IMG/VR virus record: IMGVR_UViG_3300027734_000182
Location: 1 to 34,988 of that record
Length of the DNA: 34,988 nt
Reading direction: 5' to 3' (one strand)
From: a virus
Shown: piece after piece, positions 1 to 5,498 of the stretch
Layout of the letters: each line of letters opens with the position of its first letter
Numbering within the stretch: the first letter of the stretch is position 1
The notes under the pieces: generated by a model
Told to the model about the DNA's origin: nothing
Seen by the model: only the letters and a program-made list of their open reading frames with translations
Database searches by the model: none
Position numbers and translations under genes: made by a program

Positions 1-8
1 TCCGATCT
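1..8. other. Probable sequencing-adapter remnant
   Basis: The first eight bases, TCCGATCT, equal the 3' end of the standard Illumina TruSeq adapter. They differ from the bases before the second copy of the terminal repeat (agtaatcg, 34855-34862). The homology between contig ends begins only at base 9. I infer untrimmed adapter rather than phage DNA. Confidence 0.8.
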
Positions 9-134
9 TCAGAGTTGTTTTTCATATAGCAATCGTTACATCTTCTTTTGGCAATATCAAACCAAATTCATTTGTAAAAAGACTATTTGTTTGAAATCTG
101 TAAATATTAACTTTTCGTTTACTTGTTTCTTTCC
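9..134. repeat. Terminal direct repeat, left copy (circular-assembly overlap)
   Basis: These 126 bases are identical to 34863-34988. The repeat covers the 3' end of the acetyltransferase gene and the first codons of the next leftward gene. Joining the ends gives a 34,854-bp circle in which those two genes meet in a normal ATGA stop/start overlap. The length is close to common assembler k-mers, so it is probably an assembly overlap and not a physical terminal repeat. A circularly permuted (headful) or circular genome fits. Confidence 0.9.
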
Positions 135-564
135 AAGTATTTTTGTGACTAATTCCTTGGCGTTCTCCTACTTTTACCCAACCCATTCTTCCCCAAAAAA
201 AATTACTTGGAAGATCATCAGCACAACCACAGGCAAAATCTTCAATTCCACGCATATTGCCATGCGCTATTGCCGCAGACAATAAAGCCTGTCCACGTTC
301 AATTAACCTTGCATCTTCTTGTATGCAGATTTGATTGCATTTAGACGGGTTTCCATAAGAAAACATAACAAAACCCACCAAATCACCATTTTCTTCACAT
401 ACAAACAGTTTGTCATTACAAGTATTAGACCAACGCTTGCCGCCTTTAAAACTGGTAATAGCGGCTTCGTAGGCTGATTTTGGAATAAAGCCTAAGCACA
501 ATGATTCTTTTTTTGACAAAGAAACAATGTATGGAATATCCAAAAGTGTTGCTAATCTAATCAA
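22..564 (-). CDS. GNAT-family N-acetyltransferase
   Basis: A 180-aa protein with the plan of a GNAT acetyltransferase, which would move an acetyl group from acetyl-CoA to an unknown amine. Visible parts are an N-terminal strand-helix (IRLATLLDIPYI), a central strand (DLVGFVMFSYG), a loop and helix near residues 85-100 where acetyl-CoA would bind, and the C-terminal FFWGRMGWVKVG element that matches the usual F-Y-x-R-x-G-F motif. The start ATG overlaps the upstream replication-domain gene in an ATGA arrangement. Across the circular junction its stop overlaps the next gene (34879) in the same way, so it lies inside the leftward early operon. The tail after about residue 145 is not recognised. 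Substrate unknown; host-protein modification is a guess. Confidence 0.7.
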   Translation of the reverse strand: MIRLATLLDIPYIVSLSKKESLCLGFIPKSAYEAAITSFKGGKRWSNTCNDKLFVCEENGDLVGFVMFSYGNPSKCNQICIQEDARLIERGQALLSAAIAHGNMRGIEDFACGCADDLPSNFFWGRMGWVKVGERQGISHKNTWKETSKRKVNIYRFQTNSLFTNEFGLILPKEDVTIAI

Positions 565-944
565 AGTTGTTCTTCAATTTGTTTTATTTTCTGGCTAATT
601 CTTGCTCGCCATTGTTGCCAGCCTTCACCTGCATAAGCCTGACAGCCAACTTCTTGGGCTTTAGCTTTGGTCAGTTCTTCGCTGGAATACCAAGGCAGTT
701 CTGGCTTTTTCAGCTTTTTGACTTCCATGTCCAGTTCATCTTCCCAACGGCCTTGATTTAACCAAGTAGCAGGATGTGGAATAAAATCTTTTTCAGTCTG
801 CTTTAGCTTCCAGTACGCAAGGTGGTTAGGAAGCGCTACAAACGCATCTTCCTGTTCTTGATGGGTTAGCCTGTCCCAACTGCGTTCAGCCGCCCTACGA
901 CCTTGTTTACGGGGATATAAAACATAAAAATCAGCAAAGTTCAT
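561..944 (-). CDS. Phage replication protein, C-terminal-type domain
   Basis: This 127-aa protein resembles the C-terminal part of phage replisome organisers (lambda O-like and similar winged-helix replication proteins). It opens with FYVLYPRKQGRRAAERSWDR and follows with the FIPHPATWLNQGRWEDEL block around residues 54-71, a pairing typical of those proteins. The N-terminal DNA-binding domain that normally precedes it is absent; the start ATG at 944 overlaps the upstream stop as ATGA. It is therefore either a stand-alone helicase-recruitment domain or a trimmed relic kept in the operon. No DnaC-like loader, helicase or polymerase was recognised, so replication must lean on the host. The C-terminal 40 residues are charged and helical. 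Confidence 0.6.
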   Translation of the reverse strand: MNFADFYVLYPRKQGRRAAERSWDRLTHQEQEDAFVALPNHLAYWKLKQTEKDFIPHPATWLNQGRWEDELDMEVKKLKKPELPWYSSEELTKAKAQEVGCQAYAGEGWQQWRARISQKIKQIEEQL

Positions 945-1276
945 TTCTCTTGTGCCTTTCTTAGTATTGCTCTAGCAAAACCTGTGTATCTACTTTTATC
1001 CAATCCTTGTGGCATATAAGATTCTTCAACAATTTCCATGACTTCCTCATCTGTTAGTGTCTTTGCTGGTTGTAGATTAGTTACTTCCATAACTTTTCCG
1101 CAACTGCAAGTAGCACTAGCGACAACAACGCTACTTAATGGTTTTGCTGGATGGGTGTAGAGTGGTGTGGTAATGCCCATGTTATCCACTTTGTTTTCTG
1201 AAACGCAATCGGCTAAATACAATGCCTCATCTTTAAATCTATCTAAGTTAATCCACACTACTGGTTCATTTTTCAT
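941..1276 (-). CDS. Hypothetical early protein
   Basis: A 111-aa protein of unknown function. The N-terminal half ends in the PLYTHP string found in many small early phage proteins of mosaic build. A CSC pair lies near residue 58. The C-terminal half (LTDEEVMEIVEES ... YTGFARAILRKAQEK) resembles a short helical module that recurs at the end of small early proteins in proteobacterial phages. The start overlaps the end of the preceding gene by 11 bp and its stop overlaps the next start as ATGA, so it is translated within the leftward operon. Confidence 0.65.
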   Translation of the reverse strand: MKNEPVVWINLDRFKDEALYLADCVSENKVDNMGITTPLYTHPAKPLSSVVVASATCSCGKVMEVTNLQPAKTLTDEEVMEIVEESYMPQGLDKSRYTGFARAILRKAQEK

Positions 1277-1457
1277 TTACCTGCTCCCGTAATGCTTTAC
1301 ATTCATTTTCTAAAAAACTGACAGTAGTTTTTAGATCAGCAATTGCATCGGCTTGCAAAATTAAAAGCTGTGCCGCATGAATTGTGTAATCTTTATCATA
1401 ATCAGTAATGTCGTTTGCATATTCCTGCAAATGCTGGGCTAATCCGTAAGCGTTCAT
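1266..1457 (-). CDS. Hypothetical small helical protein
   Basis: A 63-aa protein, soluble and largely helical, ending in a coiled-coil-like stretch (LENECKALREQVNEK). The open frame continues upstream to 1592, but I chose the ATG at 1457 because it sits in an ATGA overlap with the stop of a 28-aa membrane peptide, matching other junctions in this operon. The upstream extension overlaps two other genes and reads like a shadow. Function unknown. Confidence 0.6.
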   Translation of the reverse strand: MNAYGLAQHLQEYANDITDYDKDYTIHAAQLLILQADAIADLKTTVSFLENECKALREQVNEK

Positions 1458-1540
1458 TTTTTTATCCAGTATAAAAGTAAGGCAGTAATTACCATGACCG
1501 TGCCAAAGGTGACAAACACACCAATGGCAAATACGGTCAT
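1454..1540 (-). CDS. 28-aa single-pass membrane micropeptide
   Basis: Minus-strand frame encoding MTVFAIGVFVTFGTVM... and ending LLLYWIKK: one hydrophobic segment with a two-lysine tail, so the C-terminus probably faces the cytoplasm. Its TGA overlaps the ATG of the next gene as ATGA. A longer form starting at TTG 1555 (33 aa) would overlap the stop of the upstream 65-aa gene as TTGA. No strong ribosome site precedes the ATG, so translational coupling is likely. The role is unknown; small membrane peptides in early phage operons are often host-takeover or exclusion factors, which is only a guess here. Confidence 0.5.
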   Translation of the reverse strand: MTVFAIGVFVTFGTVMVITALLLYWIKK

Positions 1541-1551
1541 TATGGTTTCGA

Positions 1552-1749
1552 TCAAGTTGGGTAGCCCTGTACTTTGCGGATTTCTTTTTCAAACGGGGCT
1601 TGTATTACATCGGCTTTAAATTCATTGCCATACGCAAATGGTAAAGCATTGGCAAGCATTTCTTTGGCATTGAAATTGTCAATAACAAAACCATCAGCAA
1701 CCCAAGTTTCTGATACTTCAAACTCTACAACCCATTTAAATGTTTTCAT
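1552..1749 (-). CDS. First gene of the leftward operon, hypothetical
   Basis: A 65-aa protein (MKTFKWVVEFEVSETWVADG...) that looks like a compact beta-alpha-beta domain. Phages carry many proteins opening with this KTFKWVVEFEVSETWVADGF pattern, function unknown. A good ribosome site (AAAAAGGAA) lies about seven bases before the ATG. It is the first cistron after the promoter at 1792-1820, so it should be among the earliest and most abundant products. Confidence 0.7.
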   Translation of the reverse strand: MKTFKWVVEFEVSETWVADGFVIDNFNAKEMLANALPFAYGNEFKADVIQAPFEKEIRKVQGYPT

Positions 1750-1769
1750 TTTGCGTTCCTTTTTCTATC

Positions 1770-1787
1770 TCACTCGTTATTGAGTGA
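1770..1787 (-). promoter_or_regulatory. 5'-terminal stem-loop of the leftward transcript
   Basis: TCACTC and GAGTGA form a perfect 6-bp inverted repeat with a 6-base loop. Seen from the -10 element at 1792-1797, the expected transcription start (about 1785) falls inside the first arm, so the mRNA should begin with this hairpin. It could protect the 5' end or be a second protein-binding site. Confidence 0.5.
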
Positions 1788-1791
1788 TACC

Positions 1792-1820
1792 AGTTTATTA
1801 AGGTAGCTTAACCATGTCAA
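1792..1820 (-). promoter_or_regulatory. Leftward early promoter with operator O1 in its spacer
   Basis: On the minus strand a perfect -35 TTGACA (1815-1820) is followed by a 17-base spacer and -10 TAAACT (1792-1797). The spacer contains the 14-bp operator at 1798-1811 (TTAAGGTAGCTTAA on the plus strand). It drives the gene at 1749 and, through overlapping cistrons and across the circular junction, the genes down to about 31311. A bound repressor would block polymerase directly. Confidence 0.75.
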
Positions 1821-2110
1821 CATTTATTTGTAATTATTTTGTAGGTGTTTTCCCTATATGTTGTATTTTTGCCCATAGGTTGCCCAAAGGTGATAAGCCT
1901 TCATCCATTCAAGAAGTTGATCCTGAACTAATGCTTCCGAAGATAATGTTCATTCGATACAAGGTTGTCTATCACCATTGTCCTTGTAACTTGTGTAGTA
2001 CCCATTTAAGTCTACGGGGCTTGCTGTCAGGTGTAGACCAGCCCATGTTCTATTCCACGCCACCCATTTAGGTGCTTAATATCGTTTGGAGTACGAATGG
2101 GAATGAACAA
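1821..2110. other. Gene-poor region between terminator and leftward promoter
   Basis: No convincing gene was found in these 290 bases. An 85-codon plus-strand frame starts inside the leftward promoter and has no phage-like features. A minus-strand frame (1854-1949) reads like a protein fragment but lacks an initiator at its head. Short dyads occur, for example GTAG...CTAC around 1995-2025, and the 8-mer ACCCATTT is repeated. It may hold decayed coding DNA, a small RNA or replication signals; none can be shown by reading. Confidence 0.4.
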
Positions 2111-2206
2111 TAAAAAAGGGCTTTAGGGGTAGCTTTATGCTTGAACGGTTTAGAAAATGCCTCTTTACTTCATTTCCTAAACCCACAAAGTTACCTCTAA
2201 AACCCT
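2111..2206 (-). terminator. Very long rho-independent terminator after the regulator gene
   Basis: Read leftward, the arms 2171-2206 and 2117-2159 fold into one long hairpin. The inner stem pairs GGTTTAGGAAATG with CATTTTCTAAACC (13 bp with one wobble) around an 11-base loop. The outer stem pairs the AGGGTTTTAG...GTG arm with CAT...CTAAAGCCCT, with a few mismatches and wobbles. A run of U follows at the base (plus-strand A-run 2112-2117). It lies 40 bases after the regulator stop, so it should end the short regulator transcript before the leftward promoter. The stem is far longer than a usual terminator. Confidence 0.75.
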
Positions 2207-2246
2207 AATCTATCGAGTGTTCAAGTCCTCAATAAATAAAACTATA

Positions 2247-2468
2247 TCACACTAATTCAGGCCATATCAATTTGTAATTGTTTGGGAATAAATTTTTGCG
2301 TGTAATCAATCCGTGTGATTCTTTTTCTAGCGTTGCGGCCAAGATCACCAGCTTATCCATTGGTATCTCACCGTTCTGCCACATAGATACTGCTGGCACG
2401 GATACGCCTACCAGCTTTGCTATACGGGTAGGGCCACCAAGAAGTTTGATAATTGCTGTTGGATTCAT
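2247..2468 (-). CDS. YdaS/Cro-like helix-turn-helix regulator
   Basis: A 73-aa DNA-binding protein of the YdaS/Cro type. Residues 5-35 form the helix-turn-helix (IIKLLGGPTRIAKLVGVSVPAVSMWQNGEIP). The C-terminal stretch HGLITRKNLFPNNYKLIWPEL matches the family's 'G-x-(V/I)-T-R-x-x-L-x-P-x-x-Y/W...W-P-E-L' ending. It is transcribed alone, leftward, from a promoter whose -10 overlaps operator O2, and is followed by the long terminator. The predicted transcription start coincides with the ATG, so the mRNA should be leaderless; no ribosome site is visible. It is the only obvious regulator in the genome and is the natural candidate to bind the five TTAAGRTAGCTTAA operators. Whether it acts as Cro (lytic timing) or as a maintenance repressor cannot be read from sequence. 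Confidence 0.8.
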   Translation of the reverse strand: MNPTAIIKLLGGPTRIAKLVGVSVPAVSMWQNGEIPMDKLVILAATLEKESHGLITRKNLFPNNYKLIWPELV

Positions 2469-2503
2469 TCAGCTATCTTAACAAATAAACAACATATTTG
2501 CAA
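2468..2503 (-). promoter_or_regulatory. Regulator promoter with operator O2 (leaderless start)
   Basis: Minus-strand -35 TTGCAA (2498-2503), a 17-base spacer, and -10 TAAGAT (2475-2480). The -10 lies inside operator O2 (2468-2481, TTAAGATAGCTGAA on the minus strand, one base off the palindrome). Only six bases separate the -10 from the A of the ATG at 2468, so transcription should start at or next to the start codon. Binding at O2 would give negative autoregulation. Confidence 0.65.
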
Positions 2504-2511
2504 TAAAGTTC

Positions 2512-2540
2512 TTGCTTTAGTGTTTAAGGTAGCTTAATAT
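2512..2540 (+). promoter_or_regulatory. Rightward early promoter with operator O3
   Basis: -35 TTGCTT (2512-2517), a 17-base spacer and -10 TAATAT (2535-2540). Operator O3, TTAAGGTAGCTTAA (2524-2537), fills the spacer and touches the -10. It drives 2583-4591. Its -35 lies only eight bases from the -35 of the divergent regulator promoter, which recalls the cI/cro switch layout of temperate phages. Confidence 0.7.
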
Positions 2541-2546
2541 CTAAGT

Positions 2547-2561
2547 ACGGCAATGTGCCGT
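2547..2561 (+). promoter_or_regulatory. 5'-terminal stem-loop of the rightward transcript
   Basis: ACGGCA-atg-TGCCGT is a perfect 6-bp stem with a 3-base loop. It begins at the expected transcription start, seven bases after the -10. The ribosome site (AAGGAG) follows about eight bases later and stays free. Confidence 0.5.
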
Positions 2562-2582
2562 GTTAATTAAGGAGAAACTCGT

Positions 2583-2786
2583 ATGAGTGAGCAAGATCAA
2601 GACTTTCACAGCTTCCAACAACATTTGGAACGCATCTTTAAAGACCTAGAAGATGGTGTCTTTATTACCCAAGCAGAAATATCAGACTTACGCCACGCCT
2701 GTGGACTACCCCGTAATAGCCATGTCAATCCTTTATTGCGTGATGTTATTAACGAATTTTCAAATATTTTTAGGAGTGCAAAATGA
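2583..2786 (+). CDS. Hypothetical early protein
   Basis: First gene of the rightward operon, 67 aa, behind a strong AAGGAG site. The protein is acidic and helical (FQQHLERIFKDLEDGVFITQAEISDLRHACGLP) with no recognised domain. Its TGA overlaps the next ATG (ATGA). Early position suggests a role in takeover or replication; function unknown. Confidence 0.65.
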   Translation: MSEQDQDFHSFQQHLERIFKDLEDGVFITQAEISDLRHACGLPRNSHVNPLLRDVINEFSNIFRSAK

Positions 2787-3223
2787 GTTTTATTTCAGCG
2801 TTAGAACTTAACAAAAAATACGGTGGTAAAGGCGGTCGTGGCCGTTCACCTATTGACCATGATGTAGCTTTAGCAACAGATAAAAGCGTTGCTAAAACAG
2901 GTCAAGTTGTTTACAGCTTGCGGTTTTCAATTTCAGCAAAGCTAATTAAAGAAGCTCGTTTTATTGAAGGCGATAAGGTTGATGTGTTGTTTGACTTTGA
3001 AAGCAGTCCAAAGCGTGTATTGGTTGTCCGTAGTTTGGCTGGCGGTTGGAGTTTATATAACAACAACAAAAACAAAAATTCACGGTTTAATTTTAAAATT
3101 ACCCACAGACCTGAATTGCCATCATTTACTGAAAGCACACCAACTAAAGCGGTTGTGACTTCTGAGGGTATTTTGTTTGATATTCCACCAACAGCCATTT
3201 TTGGCAGAAATGCGAGAGCGTAA
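2783..3223 (+). CDS. Hypothetical early protein, beta-rich
   Basis: A 146-aa protein. The N-terminus is basic and glycine-rich (KKYGGKGGRGRSP) and could touch nucleic acid. The body is beta-rich (KTGQVVYSLRFSISAKLI, GDKVDVLFDFE, KRVLVVRSLAGGWSLY). It overlaps the upstream gene by four bases, and its TAA (3221-3223) shares one base with the ATG of the ssDNA-binding-like gene. This tight coupling suggests a shared role in the recombination/replication module, but no family is recognised. Confidence 0.6.
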   Translation: MSFISALELNKKYGGKGGRGRSPIDHDVALATDKSVAKTGQVVYSLRFSISAKLIKEARFIEGDKVDVLFDFESSPKRVLVVRSLAGGWSLYNNNKNKNSRFNFKITHRPELPSFTESTPTKAVVTSEGILFDIPPTAIFGRNARA

Positions 3224-3840
3224 TGATTATTTCAGATAACAGTAAAGAATTTAAGATTGCTCCTGCTGGCCTGCACATGGCACGGCTATACAGCATTATT
3301 GACCTTGGCCACCAATCTACAGAATGGGCTGGCGAATCCAAGATCATGCACAAGGTTGTATTTACTTGGGAACTTCACGGTGACGATGATGCTGGCTTAC
3401 CGTTAAAAACAGACGATGGAAAGCCTTTAATCGTGTCCAAACGATACACAGTCAGTTTAGGCGATCAAGCACGATTACGCCAAGATTTAGAGGCTTGGGG
3501 CAATAAAAAAATGACCGCAGAAGATCGTAAAAACTTTGATCTTAAAGGTTTATTAGGCCGCTTTTGCATGGTTAATATTACTCATTCAGAAGATGGCAAA
3601 TACGCCAACATTAGCGGCATTAGCCCTGTACCGTCAGCTTTGCGTAACGCCCAGCCAGAAGGCATTAACCCACCGTTGCATTTCTGGTTAGCTGAATTTG
3701 ACCAAGCTAAGTACGATGCGTTGCCAAAGTATTATCGTGAAAAGATTACGGAATCATCTGAATGGCGTGGCCAAAAAGCTAGGGATGCTGAAGCACCTGT
3801 AGCTAATGACAATACGCTTGTTGACGATATTCCGTTCTGA
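3223..3840 (+). CDS. Putative phage single-stranded-DNA-binding-like protein
   Basis: A 205-aa protein of a phage family often placed beside recombination nucleases. The typical pattern is APAGLHMARLYSIIDLG, then VVFTWEL, a 'P-L-I-V-S-K-R-Y-T-V-S-L' strand, 'L-R-x-D-L-E-A-W' and 'F-D-L-K-G-L-L-G-R-F-C-M-V-N-I' near residues 70-125. The predicted beta-barrel and the adjacent exonuclease suggest it binds ssDNA during recombination or replication. The C-terminus is acidic and ends DDIPF, like the acidic tails of bacterial SSBs that recruit partner proteins. I am confident of the family resemblance and less so of the biochemical role. Confidence 0.65.
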   Translation: MIISDNSKEFKIAPAGLHMARLYSIIDLGHQSTEWAGESKIMHKVVFTWELHGDDDAGLPLKTDDGKPLIVSKRYTVSLGDQARLRQDLEAWGNKKMTAEDRKNFDLKGLLGRFCMVNITHSEDGKYANISGISPVPSALRNAQPEGINPPLHFWLAEFDQAKYDALPKYYREKITESSEWRGQKARDAEAPVANDNTLVDDIPF

Positions 3841-3847
3841 GGCACAC

Positions 3848-4591
3848 ATGATAGTTAAAGAAAAGGTACAAGAAAATGGTCATTGGTACACAAAAGAGGG
3901 TACTCCAGCCTATACAATTATCGGCAAAACTGGGGAACGGCCAACAACGCTCCGTGACGCACGGAAACTCGGACTTTTGCCAAGTGTTACTACAATTAAC
4001 GGACAGCTATCGAAAGCAGGCCTTGATACATGGAAACAGCAACAAGTCCTCCTAGCGGCTTTAACCTTGCCTAGAGCAGAGGGTGAGGCAGAACAGGAAT
4101 GGCTGGCCCGTGTAATGCAGGACAGTAAAGCAACAGGTCGTGAAGCGGCAGAACGGGGTACAAAAATCCACGCCATTATTGAGGGCTATTTTGAGCAGAT
4201 GTATATGCCAGAAAAGCCTGCGTATCTGGATAACATTGATGTAGCCCTTAAAGACGCTTTTGGAGAACAGCCTTGGCTTGCAGAGCGTTCTTTTGGCCAT
4301 CCGCTAGGTTATGGTGGCAAATGTGACTTAATGGCTAAAACAGGCTTTATTGTTGATTTCAAGACCAAGGACACCAGCCTTGAAAAAGTAGATGTTTACT
4401 TTGAGCATGAGATGCAATTAGCGGCTTACCGTGAGGGTCTGGGTATGCCAACAGCTAGATGCGCCATTGTGTTTGTCAACGGCACTACCAATGAGGTCAA
4501 ATTAATAGAAGTAGAGCAGGATCAGCTTCAAAAGGGCTGGGAGTGCTTTGAACATCTGCTACGGGTCTACCAGATCAAGAACGGAATATAA
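3848..4591 (+). CDS. PD-(D/E)XK (RecB/Cas4-like) exonuclease
   Basis: A 247-aa nuclease of the RecB-like PD-(D/E)XK fold. Motifs in order: RGTKIH near residues 103-108, AERSFG (145-150), GYGGKCDL with D160, VDFKTK with D170 and K172 as the core metal and catalytic residues, and QLAAY with Q190 as the usual RecB motif. I moved the start to 3848, since GAGG (3839-3842) lies just before it and the longer frame from 3806 overlaps the previous gene without a site. Paired with the ssDNA-binding-like protein it likely forms the phage's recombination or end-processing pair. No annealase was recognised. Confidence 0.8.
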   Translation: MIVKEKVQENGHWYTKEGTPAYTIIGKTGERPTTLRDARKLGLLPSVTTINGQLSKAGLDTWKQQQVLLAALTLPRAEGEAEQEWLARVMQDSKATGREAAERGTKIHAIIEGYFEQMYMPEKPAYLDNIDVALKDAFGEQPWLAERSFGHPLGYGGKCDLMAKTGFIVDFKTKDTSLEKVDVYFEHEMQLAAYREGLGMPTARCAIVFVNGTTNEVKLIEVEQDQLQKGWECFEHLLRVYQIKNGI

Positions 4592-4789
4592 TGGGGTATG
4601 GGCGGCAGTAATAGACACAATCTATGCTCCTTCACGGGACTGCTGACCCACCATCTAAGGGCGTTAAGCCGCCATAACAGGATGCAGTAAGTTAGGGTTT
4701 TTGCGGCTTTCAACCTAACAGCTTGTAACTGCCAAATGTTGCCCTGTTGCTTTTCCACAATATTAGGGTATATCCCTATAAAATAATGC
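4592..4789 (+). other. Structured intergenic region, no gene
   Basis: No coding frame is convincing here. Three dyads stand out. First, ATAGA-cacaa-TCTAT (4611-4625) nests inside GCAGT (4605-4609)/ACTGC (4639-4643), with TGGG/CCCA further out. Second, GTTAGG (4691-4696) pairs with CCTAAC (4714-4719) and extends with TT/AA across a one-base bulge. Third, TAGGG-TATAT-CCCTA (4764-4778) is a DNA-type palindrome directly before the -35 at 4790. The first two could form an RNA made from upstream readthrough, or end that transcript; there is no U-run typical of an intrinsic terminator. The third may be a second regulator's site. Confidence 0.4.
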
Positions 4790-4818
4790 TTGCAATGTTA
4801 AGATAACTTAACTAAACT
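4790..4818 (+). promoter_or_regulatory. Second rightward early promoter with operator O4
   Basis: -35 TTGCAA (4790-4795), a 17-base spacer and -10 TAAACT (4813-4818). Operator O4, TTAAGATAACTTAA (4798-4811), is a 14-bp dyad with perfect 5-base arms inside the spacer. Serves the 4861-6168 genes. The -10 is the same hexamer as at the leftward promoter. Confidence 0.65.
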
Positions 4819-4824
4819 GGAGTT

Positions 4825-4839
4825 ACTCCATTGGGGAGT
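4825..4839 (+). promoter_or_regulatory. 5'-terminal stem-loop of the second rightward transcript
   Basis: ACTCC (4825-4829) pairs with GGAGT (4835-4839) around a 5-base loop. The expected start, seven bases after the -10, is the first base of the stem. A competing fold uses GGAGT at 4819-4823 with ACTCC. The AAGGAG ribosome site (4850-4855) lies free downstream. Confidence 0.45.
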
Positions 4840-4860
4840 GAGATAGATAAGGAGATTCAA

Positions 4861-5142
4861 ATGCAAGTTTTAGACATCCAGATTACAGAAGTAGACCAGT
4901 TAGGTATGTTGTTGGCTCAGATCGCTGACTTGGAAGCACAAGCAGAAATCATCAAGAACAACCTTAAAAACGCTGGTGAAGGCCATGTAGAAGGTAACTT
5001 GTACAAGTCTTGCGTAACTTTGTCACAGCGCAAAACTGTAGATAACAAAGCTGTATTTGCAGAATTCAATGTGCCAACAGAGTTAATTGAAAAGCACACC
5101 AAAACCACCGCAGTTATCACACTTAAAGTAACAGCCCGTTAA
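4861..5142 (+). CDS. Hypothetical early protein
   Basis: A 93-aa protein: a helical N-terminal half (VDQLGMLLAQIADLEAQAEI), then GEGHVEGNLYKSCVTL and a threonine-rich C-terminal strand. This plan recurs in small phage proteins near recombination genes, with no assigned function. I chose ATG 4861 because AAGGAG lies six bases ahead; an in-frame TTG at 4831 sits inside the leader hairpin. First gene behind operator O4. Confidence 0.65.
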   Translation: MQVLDIQITEVDQLGMLLAQIADLEAQAEIIKNNLKNAGEGHVEGNLYKSCVTLSQRKTVDNKAVFAEFNVPTELIEKHTKTTAVITLKVTAR

Positions 5143-5147
5143 TCAAC

Positions 5148-5217
5148 GGCAGGTCATTGACACTATTCGGCAACGGCTATACGAAGCGACAGTTATACAA
5201 AAAGACCTTGACCTGCC
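5148..5217 (+). repeat. 9-bp inverted repeat between two genes
   Basis: GGCAGGTCA (5148-5156) and TGACCTGCC (5209-5217) are perfect inverted copies separated by 52 bases. The pair fills the gap between the 93-aa gene and the lipoprotein gene, ending eight bases before the latter's ribosome site. It may form an mRNA stem; no U-run follows. Confidence 0.4.
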
Positions 5218-5234
5218 ACCCACTAAGGAAAACC

Positions 5235-5489
5235 ATGAAATACTTATTTTTATTAGCCCCATTAGCATTAGCCGCTTGTAGTTCTTTTGATCCACCGCCT
5301 CATGTCAACTTAGAAACTGACAAACAAGCGTTTCACATGAACCGTCAAGCAGTTATTTTAGGCATTACTGAGTGTGAAGAAGCTGGCACACGCCCAGTAG
5401 TTATTACCGCCAAACGCAGAATTAACGGCATTATGAGCGATGTTCCAGTAGAAGTTACTTGCCACCCACGCTACCGTATTTTTCAATAG
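5235..5489 (+). CDS. Small early lipoprotein
   Basis: An 84-aa predicted lipoprotein. MKYLFLLAPLALAACSS is a short signal peptide with an LAAC lipobox, so Cys15 would be lipidated by the host. The mature part of about 70 residues has two more cysteines (ITECEEAG and VTCHP) that could form a disulfide in the periplasm. I chose this ATG because AAGGA precedes it; the frame open from 5157 runs through an inverted repeat. It is expressed early and is far from the lysis genes, so it is unlikely to be the outer-membrane spanin. A superinfection-exclusion role like phage T5 Llp is possible but unproven. Confidence 0.7.
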   Translation: MKYLFLLAPLALAACSSFDPPPHVNLETDKQAFHMNRQAVILGITECEEAGTRPVVITAKRRINGIMSDVPVEVTCHPRYRIFQ

Positions 5490-5498
5490 GAGATAGCT

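Noticed and set aside
1854-1949. Leftward 31-codon frame reading like a protein end (SSEALVQDQLLEWMKAYH)
   Set aside because: It looks protein-like but has no start codon before its only ATG near the middle; perhaps a gene remnant, too short to call.
1814-2071. 85-codon rightward open frame
   Set aside because: It starts within the -35 of the leftward promoter, has no ribosome site, and its composition (many C, H, P) does not resemble a phage protein.
3806-3847. Upstream extension of the exonuclease gene
   Set aside because: It lies within the previous gene and has no site; the ATG at 3848 has GAGG just before it.
4567-4758. 63-codon leftward frame
   Set aside because: Opposes the early transcript, has no ribosome site or promoter, and overlaps the hairpins.
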